The notes under the pieces: model-generated
Databases searched by the model: none
What the model was told of the DNA's origin: nothing
What the model saw: the letters and a program-made list of their open reading frames with translations, nothing else
Program-made: the position numbers and the translations under genes
DNA from: Streptomyces sp. AA1529
GTDB taxonomy: Bacteria > Actinomycetota > Actinomycetes > Streptomycetales > Streptomycetaceae
Length of the DNA stretch: 49,169 nt
Assembly: GCF_000280905.1 (NCBI RefSeq)
Contig: NZ_ALAP01000067.1
Span: 1-49,169 of the forward strand
Direction: 5' to 3'
Shown: piece by piece, positions 8,530 to 17,047 of the stretch
How the letters are laid out: the number at the start of each line of letters is the position of its first letter
How positions within the stretch are numbered: the stretch's first letter is position 1

Positions 8530-8692
8530 GAGGGCCTCGACGGGACGGGGCGGACAGCGGACGGCTCGATCCTGCGGCGCCTCGCCCCGGCCGCGGATCG
8601 GCCGTCCAGCCGACCCGCCGGCCCGGCAGCGGCCCCCGCGTCGGCCGAAAGGCTGAGGCGGGCTTCGCGGTCCGGCCCTAACGTGAGGTGGC

Positions 8693-9934
8693 ATGATCCC
8701 TGCTCCCGCGCTCCGCACCCCGCTCCGCCGGGTACTGGTCGCCGTGGCGGCAGCCGCGGTGCTCGCGCTGCTCCTCGCCGAGGGCGCGGCCACCGGATAC
8801 GCGCCCACGGCCGCCGCGACCGTCGTCACGGGTGCGCTGTGCGTGGGGGCGCTCGCCGTCCCGGCCGGCCGCTTCCCGGCGGCCGCCGCGGGTGCCGTGG
8901 CGGCGTCCGCGGCGCTGTCCCTGGTCACTATGAGGCTCTCCCACCGGCCCGAGGTCACCCCGGGGGCGGCCGAGACGGCGGCGCTGCTGCTGCTCGTCAC
9001 GCGGGCCGTCCGGCGCACCCGCCCGGCACTCGCGGCGTGCCTGGTGGCGGCGAGCTCACTCGCCGCCGCGCTGCTGCCGTTGCGGCTGCCGCGCGTCGAG
9101 TACGACAACGTGATCCAGCTCGGCGAGCCCGTGATCCTCTTCGCGCTCCTGCTGGCGTTCGTGCTCGGCCTCTACCTGCGGCTGCTCGACACCTTCCGCA
9201 CCCGCGAGCGGGAAGCCGACCGGCAGACCCAGCGGCTGGAGTACGCGCGGGAGTTGCACGACTTCGTGGCGCATCACGTCACGGCGATCGTCGCGCAGAC
9301 CAAAGCCGTGCGGTACGCCACCGCGCAGGGACACGCGCCCGCAGCCGACGACCTGGACCGCATGATGGCGGGCATCGAGCGAGCGGGGTCCCAGGCGATC
9401 GAGTCCATGCGCGGCATGGTCTCGGTGCTCCGGGCGCCCGGTGAGGGCCCGGCTGCCGTCCGCCCGTCCGGAGACCTGGCCGGGGCGTTGCGCGCCCTCA
9501 CCGAGGAGTTCACCGCCGCGGGCCCGGCCACCGTGGTGCTCCTCCTGGCGCCCGAGTTGCGCGGAGCCGGGCACGAACTCCCGCCGGGCCCGGCCACCGC
9601 AGCGCACCGGGTGGTGCGCGAGTCGCTGACCAACGTCCGCAAGCACGGTGCGGGGGCACGGCGGGTGACCGTCGAGGTGCGGCCGTCGCCGGAGGGCACG
9701 TTCACCGTGTCCGTCACCGACGACGGCCGCGGCCCGTCGCATGCCGCGGCGCGGACCGCGCGGCCCGGTCCGGCGGACGGCACCGGAACCTCCGCCGGCT
9801 CGGGGTTCGGCCTGACGGGGCTGGCCGAGCGGGTCGAAGCACTGGGCGGTACCTTCACGGCCGGCCCGGCAGGGGAGGGCGCGGCGGGCTGGCGGGTGAC
9901 GGCCCGGCTGCCTCTGGGATCATGGGAACGGTGA
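8693..9934 (+). CDS. NarL-type sensor histidine kinase
   Basis: This membrane histidine kinase of 413 aa has several hydrophobic segments in residues 10-165 (the last, VILFALLLAFVLGLYLRLL, at about 147-165), followed by the HisKA_3 dimerisation/phosphoacceptor domain with YARELHDFVAHHV (His189 the likely phosphorylation site). The HATPase domain carries VVRESLTNVRKHG (N box), VTDDGRG (G1) and GFGLTGLAERVEALGG (G2). It overlaps the response regulator by 13 bp, so the two are co-translated. It is divergent from the FtsX permease, whose expression it may control; systems of this kind often regulate adjacent BceAB/MacB-like transporters. Its signal is unknown. Confidence 0.93.
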   Translation: MIPAPALRTPLRRVLVAVAAAAVLALLLAEGAATGYAPTAAATVVTGALCVGALAVPAGRFPAAAAGAVAASAALSLVTMRLSHRPEVTPGAAETAALLLLVTRAVRRTRPALAACLVAASSLAAALLPLRLPRVEYDNVIQLGEPVILFALLLAFVLGLYLRLLDTFRTREREADRQTQRLEYARELHDFVAHHVTAIVAQTKAVRYATAQGHAPAADDLDRMMAGIERAGSQAIESMRGMVSVLRAPGEGPAAVRPSGDLAGALRALTEEFTAAGPATVVLLLAPELRGAGHELPPGPATAAHRVVRESLTNVRKHGAGARRVTVEVRPSPEGTFTVSVTDDGRGPSHAAARTARPGPADGTGTSAGSGFGLTGLAERVEALGGTFTAGPAGEGAAGWRVTARLPLGSWER

Positions 9935-10626
9935 ACAGTGGGACGACGATCCGCGTGCTTCTCGCGGACGATCAGGAGATGGTCAGGGCAGCCTTCCGGA
10001 TGATCCTCGACGCCCAGCCCGACATCGTGGTCGTCGCGGAGGCCCCGGACGGCGCGACAGCGGTCGCCGAGGCCCGCCGTCTGCGTCCCGACGTGTGCCT
10101 GCTCGACATCCGGATGCCGGAGCTGGACGGTCTGGAGGCCACCCGGCAGCTCGCCGGGCCCGAGGTCCGGGACCCGCTGAAGGTGCTGATCGCCACCACC
10201 TTCGACCTCGACGAGTACGTCTACCGGGCGCTGCGGAACGGCGCCTGCGGATTCCTGCTCAAGGACGGTTCTCCCGCGCTCCTCGCCGAGGCCGTGCGCG
10301 CGGCGGCGCGGGGCGACTCGATGATCTCCCCGTCCGTCACGGTGCGGCTCCTCCACCACATGACGCCTCCCGCTTCCGCGGCCCCGCCGCCCCCCGCCGC
10401 TCCCTCGCCCCCGTCCACGGCCTGTCCCGTCGAACCGCTGACGGAGCGGGAGTTGGACGTCGTGCGGCTGGTGGCGCGAGGGCGCACGAACGAGGAGGTC
10501 GCGGCGGAGCTGTACGTCACCCTCTCGACAGTCAAGACGCATCTGGGCAACGTCCAGCGCAAGCTGGCGGCCCGCAACCGTGTGGAGATCGCCGCGTGGG
10601 CCTGGGAGTCGGGGCTCTGCGGCTGA
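9922..10626 (+). CDS. NarL/FixJ family response regulator
   Basis: This protein of 234 aa has a receiver domain at residues 10-130 with acidic pair DD16-17, phosphoacceptor Asp62 (VCLLDIRMPELDG) and the conserved Lys of FLLKDGS. A Pro/Ala-rich linker of ~25 residues follows, then a LuxR-type HTH (LTERELDVVRLVARGRTNEEVAAELYVTLSTVKTHLGNVQRKL). It is the cognate partner of the overlapping kinase. The start could be ATG 9922 or GTG 9931; no ribosome site decides between them. After the gene, 10627-10815 contains no further gene. Confidence 0.93.
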   Translation: MGTVNSGTTIRVLLADDQEMVRAAFRMILDAQPDIVVVAEAPDGATAVAEARRLRPDVCLLDIRMPELDGLEATRQLAGPEVRDPLKVLIATTFDLDEYVYRALRNGACGFLLKDGSPALLAEAVRAAARGDSMISPSVTVRLLHHMTPPASAAPPPPAAPSPPSTACPVEPLTERELDVVRLVARGRTNEEVAAELYVTLSTVKTHLGNVQRKLAARNRVEIAAWAWESGLCG

Positions 10627-10814
10627 CCCGTCCTCGCGCACCTGCCCTCCCGCCGCGCTCATGCGCGCTTCGGCCACCCGTCCGCGGCCGGGGCGGTCGC
10701 CGCACGGCCGAGCACCCCGGCACGATCACGGCGTGCGCCCCGGCTCGTCCGGGGCCCGGGATGCCTCCGCGTTCCCCCGTGAAGCCGGTTCCCTCGGTCT
10801 CCCCGGACGGGATC

Positions 10815-11301
10815 GGGTGAGGCAGGCTTCGGGGATCCCGTGGGCGCGGGCCGCGGTCAGGTCGTGCGTGCGGCCCGGAGTCGCCCGTGAAAACCACAGG
10901 GGCGTCCCGTCCGGCAGTGCGATGGCCTGTACGTTCATTCCGTGCTTCCGGTGCCTTTGTGAGTAGTACGGCTCATCGGTGGCGACGCGGTCGATCGGGA
11001 TGAGCGTGCCGTCGACGATGACGAAGTCGCCCTCGCCCAGGCCGGTCAGGGCTTCGCGCAGTCCGGGTGCCCAGTCGGCCAGGACGTCGATGGTCTCGTC
11101 CACGTACCGCCATGCAGTCGCCTTCGAGATTCCGAACCCGGCCGCGAGTTGGGCGAACGTCTCGTTCTTGCGTAGGTGTGCGAGGGCGAGGAGGGCCTGG
11201 TGGAAGCAACCGAGCTTGCGTCACGGCGATTTCGGTTCGCGCCTTCGGGCATAGATGAGCCAGGAGACGTGCTCGACCAGCTCATGCGGGATGTCGAGCA
11301 T
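10815..11301 (-). pseudogene. IS5-family (DDE_Tnp_4 type) transposase remnant
   Basis: Starting at ATG 11301, the frame reads LDIPHELVEHVSWLIYARRREPKSP, a TGA at 11221-11223, and then RKLGCFHQALLALAHLRKNETFAQLAAGFGISKATAWRYVDETIDVLADWAPG...VIVDGTLIPIDRV...YYSQRHRKHGMNVQAIA...SRATPGRTHDLTAARAHGI. It contains the N-terminal helix-turn-helix and the first DDE Asp (VDGTLIPID). It leaves the family after ACLTR near 10815, so the C-terminal catalytic part is gone. The internal stop plus truncation make it inactive. Confidence 0.85.
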
Positions 11302-11319
11302 GGAAGGATGCGGAACCAA

Positions 11320-11382
11320 CGGAGCCCCTCGGTTGCCGGTGTGATGAGTGAGATCACCACGCCAACGACGAGGGGCTCTGCC
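11320..11382. repeat. Inverted-repeat end of the IS5-family remnant
   Basis: Just before the transposase start, GAGCCCCTCGGTTGCCGGTG and the inverted CACCACGCCAACGACGAGGGGCTC form a hairpin with a short loop, next to the outer boundary GGCAGAGCCCCTCGTCGTTG (reverse strand). This looks like the surviving terminus of the element; the other terminus is not found. Confidence 0.6.
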
Positions 11383-11417
11383 ACGTCACCGCCCTCGCTG
11401 AACAGCCCATTTCACCT

Positions 11418-12107
11418 CTACAGCACAGGATGAAAGAGGTTCAGTGGTCTCCACACCTCGGCGTCTTCGTCCAGGATGGGCAATCCCCAGTGCAGTGCCC
11501 TGTTCCGCAGCAGTCCCGCACCGGCCGGCGCCGGAGCAGGGTGTTCCAGCCCGTCTGCCATCTGCTCCAGGTAGGCGGCCAGCGAAGCAGCTATCGAGCG
11601 ATGCTCCTCGTTTCCCTCGTACCACTTGCGTACCTCACCCGTGGCTCCGTCGAGGTACAGCCCGTAGGTCTCATCGTCCACGGCGAACGAACAGAAAGGT
11701 ATCCACTCGGGCCGCCAGTGAAGATCTTCCTCCGGATCGTGATCCTCCTCCTCTTCCCACTCCTTCTGGACCTCCATGCCGTTCCGGTGAACCCAGGACA
11801 CCCTCGGCAGGGTCATCAGCGCCCAGTTGCCCAGCATGAAGACGGATCCTTCCCCCTCGGCCACGCCCTCGCGCAGCCGCCACAACGCCCGCAGCTGCTC
11901 CGGGACGTGCACGGCGAGGTCGCTCTCCAGGACCACGAGCTGCTCTTCGGAGGCACCCGGCCTGAGAGTGGCGTGCGAGCCCGGAGCCTGCTCACCCAGC
12001 CAGGCTTCGATGCGCTGCCACGCGGCAACAACGCGGCGGGCCTTTCCTTCCTCCTCCGCGGCCGACGGCGGCTGCTGTGCTCCCTTGGAAGGCAGATCAT
12101 CGCTCAT
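11418..12107 (-). CDS. SMI1/KNR4 (SUKH) family protein, probable immunity protein
   Basis: This soluble acidic protein of about 229 aa shows the SUKH signature: RPGASEEQLVVLESDLAVHVPEQLRALWRLREGV near residue 50-85, then a WIPFCSFAVDDETYGLYLDGATGEVRKW core, and a final helix SIAASLAAYLEQMADGLE. SUKH proteins are the commonest immunity proteins of bacterial polymorphic toxin systems. The start at ATG 12107 has GGAAGG 9 nt upstream. It lies downstream of, and on the same strand as, the DUF6973-type toxin gene at 12658-13917, which fits immunity, but the 550-bp gap is unusually long for a toxin-immunity pair. It could instead be an orphan SUKH gene. Confidence 0.85.
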   Translation of the reverse strand: MSDDLPSKGAQQPPSAAEEEGKARRVVAAWQRIEAWLGEQAPGSHATLRPGASEEQLVVLESDLAVHVPEQLRALWRLREGVAEGEGSVFMLGNWALMTLPRVSWVHRNGMEVQKEWEEEEDHDPEEDLHWRPEWIPFCSFAVDDETYGLYLDGATGEVRKWYEGNEEHRSIAASLAAYLEQMADGLEHPAPAPAGAGLLRNRALHWGLPILDEDAEVWRPLNLFHPVL

Positions 12108-12657
12108 ACGCCAAGCCTTCCACGGAAGCCCGTGCGGACGGCGAGGAAGATGCCCGATCTCGGTCGGCAGGCCGGTATCGGTCCTCGTCCGCGCGCTCGC
12201 TGCGGCGACAGCACCCAGCCCATGCGCCAGGGGACCCGTGCCGAATTCTGGTCGGGACCACCCCCGAACTCGGACCCTCCCGACCGGGCCCGGAGGGCCG
12301 ATTTCCCCGGTACAGGCCCTTGGCGGCGAATGAGGTGCGGGTGACGGTGGGCGCGCAGCATTTGCATGCGGGTGGAAGCGGCTGACCCTCCGGATCAGCA
12401 TGCTTCCCGCCGCCGGGGCGGGCGGCGACCAGGCCTGGCGGGCCCGCCAGGACGCCATCTTCGCCACCGCCCGCGAGGTGTGGGCGGATCCCCGCTGGTT
12501 GGCCCGGGCAGCGGGTGGGGCCATTCCGGGTACGACACTTCCGACGGCTTCTGTGCCTGAGCGACAGACCACGGGAAGGGGTATGGAGACGAGGATGACC
12601 CCGAATGCGGGGAACGTGTATGCGGTTCGGGGCTGCTGGGTACCTGCTACGGGCGGT
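12108..12657. other. Gap between toxin and SUKH genes, no gene recognised
   Basis: No frame here has a recognisable domain. A plus-strand stretch (AWRARQDAIFATAREVWADPRWLARA) reads like protein but has no family match that I know. The gap holds the 18-bp perfect palindrome at 12434-12451. It may contain a lost second immunity gene. Confidence 0.4.
12434..12451. terminator. Perfect 18-bp GC palindrome, possible terminator stem
   Basis: CCTGGCGGGCCCGCCAGG is fully self-complementary and lies about 200 bp downstream of the toxin stop codon on the minus strand. It lacks a T-tract, as is common for actinobacterial terminators. A role as operator is equally possible. Confidence 0.4.
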
Positions 12658-13917
12658 TCATTCTCCGCTCTGCTCACCTGCTACCGAGCCGCCGGTGTTC
12701 CGGTCTGACTTGGACTCTTGGGCCTTCTCGGGTGCTTTGAGTTTCGGATCGCCTGTTTCATCGGAGTCGATCTGGTCGGTGAACGTCAGACGGCCTCCGC
12801 CGTGGTCGATCACCACTAGGTCGCCGTCCCGCACAGCCTTCTCCACCAGGTCGGCCAGTTCGTCCTCGCTCGCGTCGGGGTGCTGTTGGGCGATGCGCCT
12901 GCCGACCTCGTTGTTGTACAGGTCCATCGCTTCGCGCTCGGGTCGGTTGCCGGGCCTGGCCTCATGTGCCGTGGCGTATTCGGCGGCCCACTCGGCGCCG
13001 TATTTCTTCGTCATCAGTGCGTTCCAGTACGTGTGGCGGAACGCGTCGTTGTGGTTGTCGTTCCAGTCGTCGGGACGGAAGCGGGCGTCGGCGGTGTTGA
13101 ATGCCTTGTCCTTGACGCCACGGAAGTCCTGCAGACCGCTGAGGCCCAGCCCGTCGAGCATGTCCGCCTCTCGCACCGTGACACTCTGCTGGAGCTCCCT
13201 CACCTTCTCGGCGAACAAGGGGCCTACAAGCAGCTCAGGGTGGCGGGGGTAGAGGACGAGCCCGTCCGGGTCCGGGTCGACCTGGTAGTCGCGGAGGATC
13301 CGGGCCGCGTCCTTCTTGGTCCCCGGTGGTGCGTATTCGACCTTGTCAGGGTTGAAGCCGTACGCCCCGGCCGCCCGATTGTCCGGCGGCTCGACAGCGG
13401 CGATGAGAGTTCTCTTGATCGCGGTGTCCGCGTCATTGAAGGCCTCGACGGCCTTATCGATCTTGGACTGCCATGCAGCCACCTCCTCATCAAGGGACTG
13501 CGCGTAGGTGGGGTCATGTCCCCGGGCCAGGCGCTCGCCCTCGTTGAGTTTCGTGGTGTCGAGCGTGACGTAACCGTCGCCGTCCACGTTCATCTTGTCG
13601 TCCTGGGCGGCCTTCACCCGGCTTCCCAGGGTCCTCTTCCTGTCTGCCAGGTCCTGGTACGCCTTGGTCAGCAGGGTGGAGATGTTCATGGCCTGGCGTT
13701 TGGCGTCGCCGAACTGCCCGGAGGAGACCCTGGCCACCTCGCCGTAACTCACTTTCGCGATGCCTGCCCAGGAACTGCGCGACAGCGTGCCGCGCACGTG
13801 TGTGTCGTAGTCGGTGTGCAGCTCGCCGAAACGCTTGCTCATGCGCTTGAACGCCGCGGCCGCGTCATCCAGCTCGTCGGGATCGGTGCTCATGATGTCG
13901 CGGAACGAGAGTGCCAT
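12658..13917 (-). CDS. WXG-like N-terminus with C-terminal DUF6973-type toxin domain
   Basis: This protein of 419 aa has an N-terminal all-helical region (residues 1-120, DIMSTDPDELDDAAAAFKRMSKRFGELH...SSWAGIAKVSYG) that resembles the helical hairpin of ESX/T7SS-exported proteins, with a W-x-G-like turn SWAG. A central linker follows. The C-terminal domain (about 280-365) carries FRPDDWNDNHNDAFRHTYWNALMTKKYGAEWA...ATAHEARPG...EAMDLYNNEVGRRIA. The NDAFRH-WNAL / AHE / MDLYNN motif set is what I know as DUF6973, found at toxin tails and in some lipoproteins. The conserved His, Asp and Glu suggest a metal-dependent or hydrolytic active site, but the activity is unknown. Its start follows the WXG-like partner gene by 12 bp. 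Confidence 0.75.
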   Translation of the reverse strand: MALSFRDIMSTDPDELDDAAAAFKRMSKRFGELHTDYDTHVRGTLSRSSWAGIAKVSYGEVARVSSGQFGDAKRQAMNISTLLTKAYQDLADRKRTLGSRVKAAQDDKMNVDGDGYVTLDTTKLNEGERLARGHDPTYAQSLDEEVAAWQSKIDKAVEAFNDADTAIKRTLIAAVEPPDNRAAGAYGFNPDKVEYAPPGTKKDAARILRDYQVDPDPDGLVLYPRHPELLVGPLFAEKVRELQQSVTVREADMLDGLGLSGLQDFRGVKDKAFNTADARFRPDDWNDNHNDAFRHTYWNALMTKKYGAEWAAEYATAHEARPGNRPEREAMDLYNNEVGRRIAQQHPDASEDELADLVEKAVRDGDLVVIDHGGGRLTFTDQIDSDETGDPKLKAPEKAQESKSDRNTGGSVAGEQSGE

Positions 13918-13929
13918 CGCCCGTCCGTC

Positions 13930-14448
13930 TCACTCTGCCGGCCGCAGGCCGGTGGGCTCGGTCCCCGGCAGGAGGGGCGAGGAAGGGCCTGATACCGCTG
14001 TGAGGGAGTTGTGCACCAGACCATCCTGCGTCTGGAAGAGCACCCGTGTGCCCCGCAGCGCGTCCCGTTCGCCCTCAAGTCTCTGTTCGAGGTTGCGGAC
14101 CTGCTTGCCCCACTTGCGCAGCACGTACTCAACACCCCGCCAGGCCCCCCAGTTCTGCATCATGCCGCCGGGCTGGGAACGCTCGCTGCCCAGCAACCCC
14201 GGCGCAGGCTCCTCGGACGCCATACGGCCCGTGCTGCGCAGATGTGAAAGCAATTGCTCGTCGATGTATTTCGCCGATGCCTTCTTCGCCGTGGGATCAG
14301 TGGCCAGCCGGTCCGGCCCGCCAGGCCCGGTTCCCGCGCCACCCGCCGGGGGCGCGGAGTTGAGCTGCATCCGCGCGTCCTCCCCCTGGCGCGCCTGCGA
14401 AACAAGTGCATCCCACTCCGCATGGAACGAGTTCAACGTAACCCCCAT
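13930..14448 (-). CDS. WXG-like helical partner of the toxin
   Basis: This protein of about 172 aa begins MGVTLNSFHAEWDALVSQARQG, is rich in helix formers, and contains KYIDEQLLSHLRSTG and ENLEQRLEGERDALRGTRV-like coiled-coil text (VLRKWGKQVRNLEQRLEGERD). There is no signal peptide or TM helix. The order of a small helical gene directly followed (12 bp) by a gene for a WXG-like toxin matches T7SS cargo operons, in which the first protein is a targeting or chaperone partner. No T7SS core genes (EccC etc.) are present here, so the secretion machine would be encoded elsewhere. The upstream frame to 14790 lacks family-like sequence, hence the ATG at 14448. Confidence 0.6.
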   Translation of the reverse strand: MGVTLNSFHAEWDALVSQARQGEDARMQLNSAPPAGGAGTGPGGPDRLATDPTAKKASAKYIDEQLLSHLRSTGRMASEEPAPGLLGSERSQPGGMMQNWGAWRGVEYVLRKWGKQVRNLEQRLEGERDALRGTRVLFQTQDGLVHNSLTAVSGPSSPLLPGTEPTGLRPAE

Positions 14449-14695
14449 CTCACTTTCTGTGACGTGAGCATGGTATTCCCGACCATTCGGACGACGGGCC
14501 GCCCACAGGGAACACTTCAGCCGCCAACGCACCCGCACAGCGTCAGACATTCGGCCCCGCCAACCGGAAGCACAACACCAGTGCCACCAACAGCCGGCCC
14601 CGGCTACCCTCACCCATGCGACGCCGGGACGCAGCCACCGGGACTGCCCACGCAGACGAGGCCAGAGAACACGCGAAACACGGAGAAGAGAAGCG

Positions 14696-15121
14696 ATGAC
14701 GCGGACCAGGGCAGGAAAGACGCCCCAGCAGCGGGAGAGACTGGCAGCAGGGGCCGTGCTGTGGAGCCTCTCGGCAATGCTGCTCCTCATCTCGCTCGCT
14801 TTTGCCCTGACCGAGGTCTACGCAAACGAAGACCCCGCCGACCCGACGGCCAGTGTGCATGCAGAGTGCGGCTCCCTGCTTTCCCCCACTACCAGTCACG
14901 TGGACGACTACCGCGATGCCCAGGGTAGCCCCGCCGATGCCGCGGGGTCGGTCGCTTCGCACACACGCGTCTGCGACGCCGCCCGGAGCGATCAGGTGGA
15001 CTCGGCACTCGCAGCGCTGACAGCGGGGACTGCCGTCGCGGGAGTAGCCATCGGCCTGCATATATATCTAGGGCGGCGCCTCCCGGGCCGGGGCGAACCG
15101 CCACGGCACGAAGAGGGCTGA
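14696..15121 (+). CDS. Two-TM small membrane protein of unknown function
   Basis: This protein of 141 aa has a TM helix at about residues 18-40 (AVLWSLSAMLLLISLAFALTEV), an outer loop with two cysteines (HAECGSL, HTRVCDAA) that could form a disulfide, and a second TM (about 106-126, ALTAGTAVAGVAIGLHIYLG). Its first half is duplicated in the decayed copy at 2411-2713. The stretch for HIYLG uses AT-rich codons (ata tat cta) unusual in this genome. No family is recognised. Start at ATG 14696 with AGAGAAG upstream. Confidence 0.65.
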   Translation: MTRTRAGKTPQQRERLAAGAVLWSLSAMLLLISLAFALTEVYANEDPADPTASVHAECGSLLSPTTSHVDDYRDAQGSPADAAGSVASHTRVCDAARSDQVDSALAALTAGTAVAGVAIGLHIYLGRRLPGRGEPPRHEEG

Positions 15122-15615
15122 GGCCGACGCCCGCCGCCCTGTCCACCGGTTGCCGGCCAGCGGCGACGTGTGGGTCCGTGCCGGTTTCCTCCTGGGTGAA
15201 GGCCCGGTGGCTGTCCGCACCGCTGAGCGGCACCCTCCAGGGTGCCCAGGGCACGCCCGTCTGCAGTGCGCGCTCTATAGCGTCGCGATCATCTCGTCGG
15301 CGGCGGGGCTTCGTCGGCCGCCTGAATGTCGGCAACGCCCTCCCGGGCGTGCGCGGTGCACCTCGAGCCCATCCGGCTCCCTGTGACCGGGCAGCCGAGT
15401 GCCCGAACGCCCGGGTGAGGACCGACATCGCCCCATAGCAGCGCAAGTCAGGGAGTCTCCACGGCTCGCCCGGTGGGAGTGGGCAGCGACCTGGACGGTG
15501 CTCCGTCCGGGGGCGGTGTGCCGGTGATCCGCCGCCCTACGCCTGCCCCGGCCGGTGTCGGCCACTGGATGCGTGTCTGGCCACACCGGCAGTTGTGTGC
15601 GTTCACTCTGCTGAT
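15122..15615. other. No gene recognised before the CRISPR relic
   Basis: Open frames on both strands here read arginine/proline-rich shadow text. I see no domain, repeat or IS end that I can support. Confidence 0.4.
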
Positions 15616-15776
15616 TCTCTGTCCCGCCCCGGGCTCTCCTGCCCCCGGCGGTGGGTATCGTGAGGTCCCTGTCGGAGCGTCACACAGCGTCCACCCGGGC
15701 CTGCTGTGGGGCCGCGTCGAGCCATGGTCCTCTTCATGTGGCCGGGCAGGAGCCGTTGCGGGTCTTGAAGCTGACG
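15616..15776. repeat. 161-bp direct repeat, copy 1 (partner at 20258-20418)
   Basis: This segment matches 20258-20418 at a constant offset of 4642 bp with only about ten mismatches and no gaps. The partner copy contains the last 14 codons of the gene at 20376-20897 plus 118 bp downstream; here the gene body is missing, so this copy is a pasted gene end. It lies immediately before the first CRISPR repeat. Confidence 0.9.
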
Positions 15777-15794
15777 CACCGCCTGCGTGGCGGC

Positions 15795-15945
15795 CGGACC
15801 ACCCCCGCTCGCGCGGGGACCACGGCACCGCCACCGAGGAGATCCGGGCGCCCTCCGGACCACCCCCGCTCGCGCGGGGACCACGCCGGGTCCGCCATGG
15901 TGGCGAAACCGCCGTGCGGACCACCCCCGCTGGCGCGGGGACCAC
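15795..15945. CRISPR. Relic type I-E CRISPR array, three repeats and two spacers
   Basis: Three 29-bp repeats lie at 15795-15823, 15856-15884 and 15917-15945. Each starts CGGACCACCCCCGCT, ends GCGCGGGGACCAC and contains the CCCCGC...GCGGGG hairpin typical of type I-E repeats in actinobacteria. The third repeat has one C-to-G change (GCTGGCG for GCTCGCG), as expected of a terminal repeat. The two spacers (15824-15855 and 15885-15916) are exactly 32 bp, the type I-E length. No cas1/cas2 or Cascade genes are in the window; only a broken cas3 follows. Confidence 0.95.
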
Positions 15946-16077
15946 TCTTCCTGACCTGCAGCTCTATAGCGGCTTTGCTGTTGCTTGACCATTGTTTGTC
16001 GGGGTCACGCCCTCATGGTGTCAGAGGCGTGTGATGGAGTTCGTGCCTCTTGACGGAACGCGTTGGGGAGGCGCGGC

Positions 16078-16740
16078 GTGGTTGATACGCGGTTGTGTGG
16101 GAAGTCCGAGGAGTTGGCGAAGCCGTATCCCGTTGTGGGGCATCTCGTTGACTCCGCGATGGTGTGCGGCAGTGTGTGGGATCACGTGCTGGCCGAGGGG
16201 CAGCGCAGCCGGGTCGTGGAGGCATTGGGTGTGGATGTCTTGGAGGCCAGGCGGATCGTCATGTTCTGGGCGGGACTGCACGATCTCGGAAAGATCATCC
16301 CGTCTTTCCAGCGCATGCTCCTCAAGGCGAGGCCGGCTCGTTCCGGGTTCCTCGGTGAGGCAGCGTACGCGCACGACCGGCGGGCTGACTCCACAGTCGG
16401 CCGGATACGGCATGAGAGCGCCACCCACGCGGCGCTGCCGCAACTGCTGGCCCGGCTCGGATACCCGGCTGCCGGGGGTCGGCCGGCGAAGCTTCTGGCA
16501 GTACAGGTGGCGCAGATCCTCGGCGGGCATCACGGACGCTATCCCGCGGACAACGACCCACGGGATCTGCGTAATCCCTGTGCCCGGATGCCCGAACTCG
16601 GCTCCGGGGCGTGGGCGGAGCAGCGGCAGCAGCATGCTGAAGCGCTTTACGAAGTGCTGGGGCGGCCCGCTGCCCCCAACGCATGTGCGCTGTCGCCGAC
16701 TACAGCGGTTGTGGTAGCCGGAATGGTGAATCGTCTCTGA
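16078..16740 (+). pseudogene. cas3: Cas3 HD-nuclease domain, truncated
   Basis: From GTG 16078 (GGGGAGGCG ribosome site) the frame reads VDTRLCGKSEELAKPYPVVGHLVDSA with the Cas3 N-terminal signature. HD motif LHDLGK (FWAGLHDLGKIIPSFQ) and the later GGHHGRYP follow. This is the single-stranded DNA nuclease domain that degrades targets in type I CRISPR systems. A one-base slip at about 16737 turns the conserved SDWLASQE into a stop (RL*) in this frame; the missing text reads on in the next frame for a few codons and then ends. The SF2 helicase half, about 600 residues, is absent, so this Cas3 cannot work. Confidence 0.9.
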
Positions 16741-16962
16741 CTGGCTCGCCAGCCAGGAGCTGACATCCAGTCCCTCCTTGCCCCCGGCGAGACCGAACCA
16801 CTGCCGGACGGTCACGCCGTTGAGCTGGTCAACCTATGGGACCCGGAAGCCGGCTCCGTCCCCGCCGGCGTGAACTACGCCCACGAGGCGAGCGCGCCCC
16901 AGACCACCGACCCGGCAGACCACCTGGCCAGCAGCGACGACAACCCCGGTACTCCCATCTGA
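16741..16962 (+). pseudogene. Unidentified gene tail after the Cas3 fragment
   Basis: The frame ending with TGA at 16960-16962 reads DIQSLLAPGETEPLPDGHAVELVNLWDPEAGSVPAGVNYAHEA, which is protein-like and ends TPI. It is not recognisably Cas3 helicase and I cannot place it. It probably belongs to the gene that once lay at this junction. Confidence 0.4.
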
Positions 16963-17047
16963 CACGTGCACCGCCGCGCCCAAGAAGATCGGTGATCACC
17001 TGTGCCGTCCATGACCGTTCTGAACCGTTCCGGGGTCGGTGGAGGCT

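Noticed and set aside
6031..9108. 1025-aa minus-strand frame as one protein
   Set aside because: The first 193 codons overlap the histidine kinase gene and read low-complexity Ala/Ser/Thr text. The permease starts with a TM helix right after the ATG at 8529.
15150..15450. IS5-type transposase remnant before the CRISPR array
   Set aside because: A minus-strand frame has RDAIERALQTGVPW, which recalls IS text, but nothing before or after fits a transposase, so it is not called.
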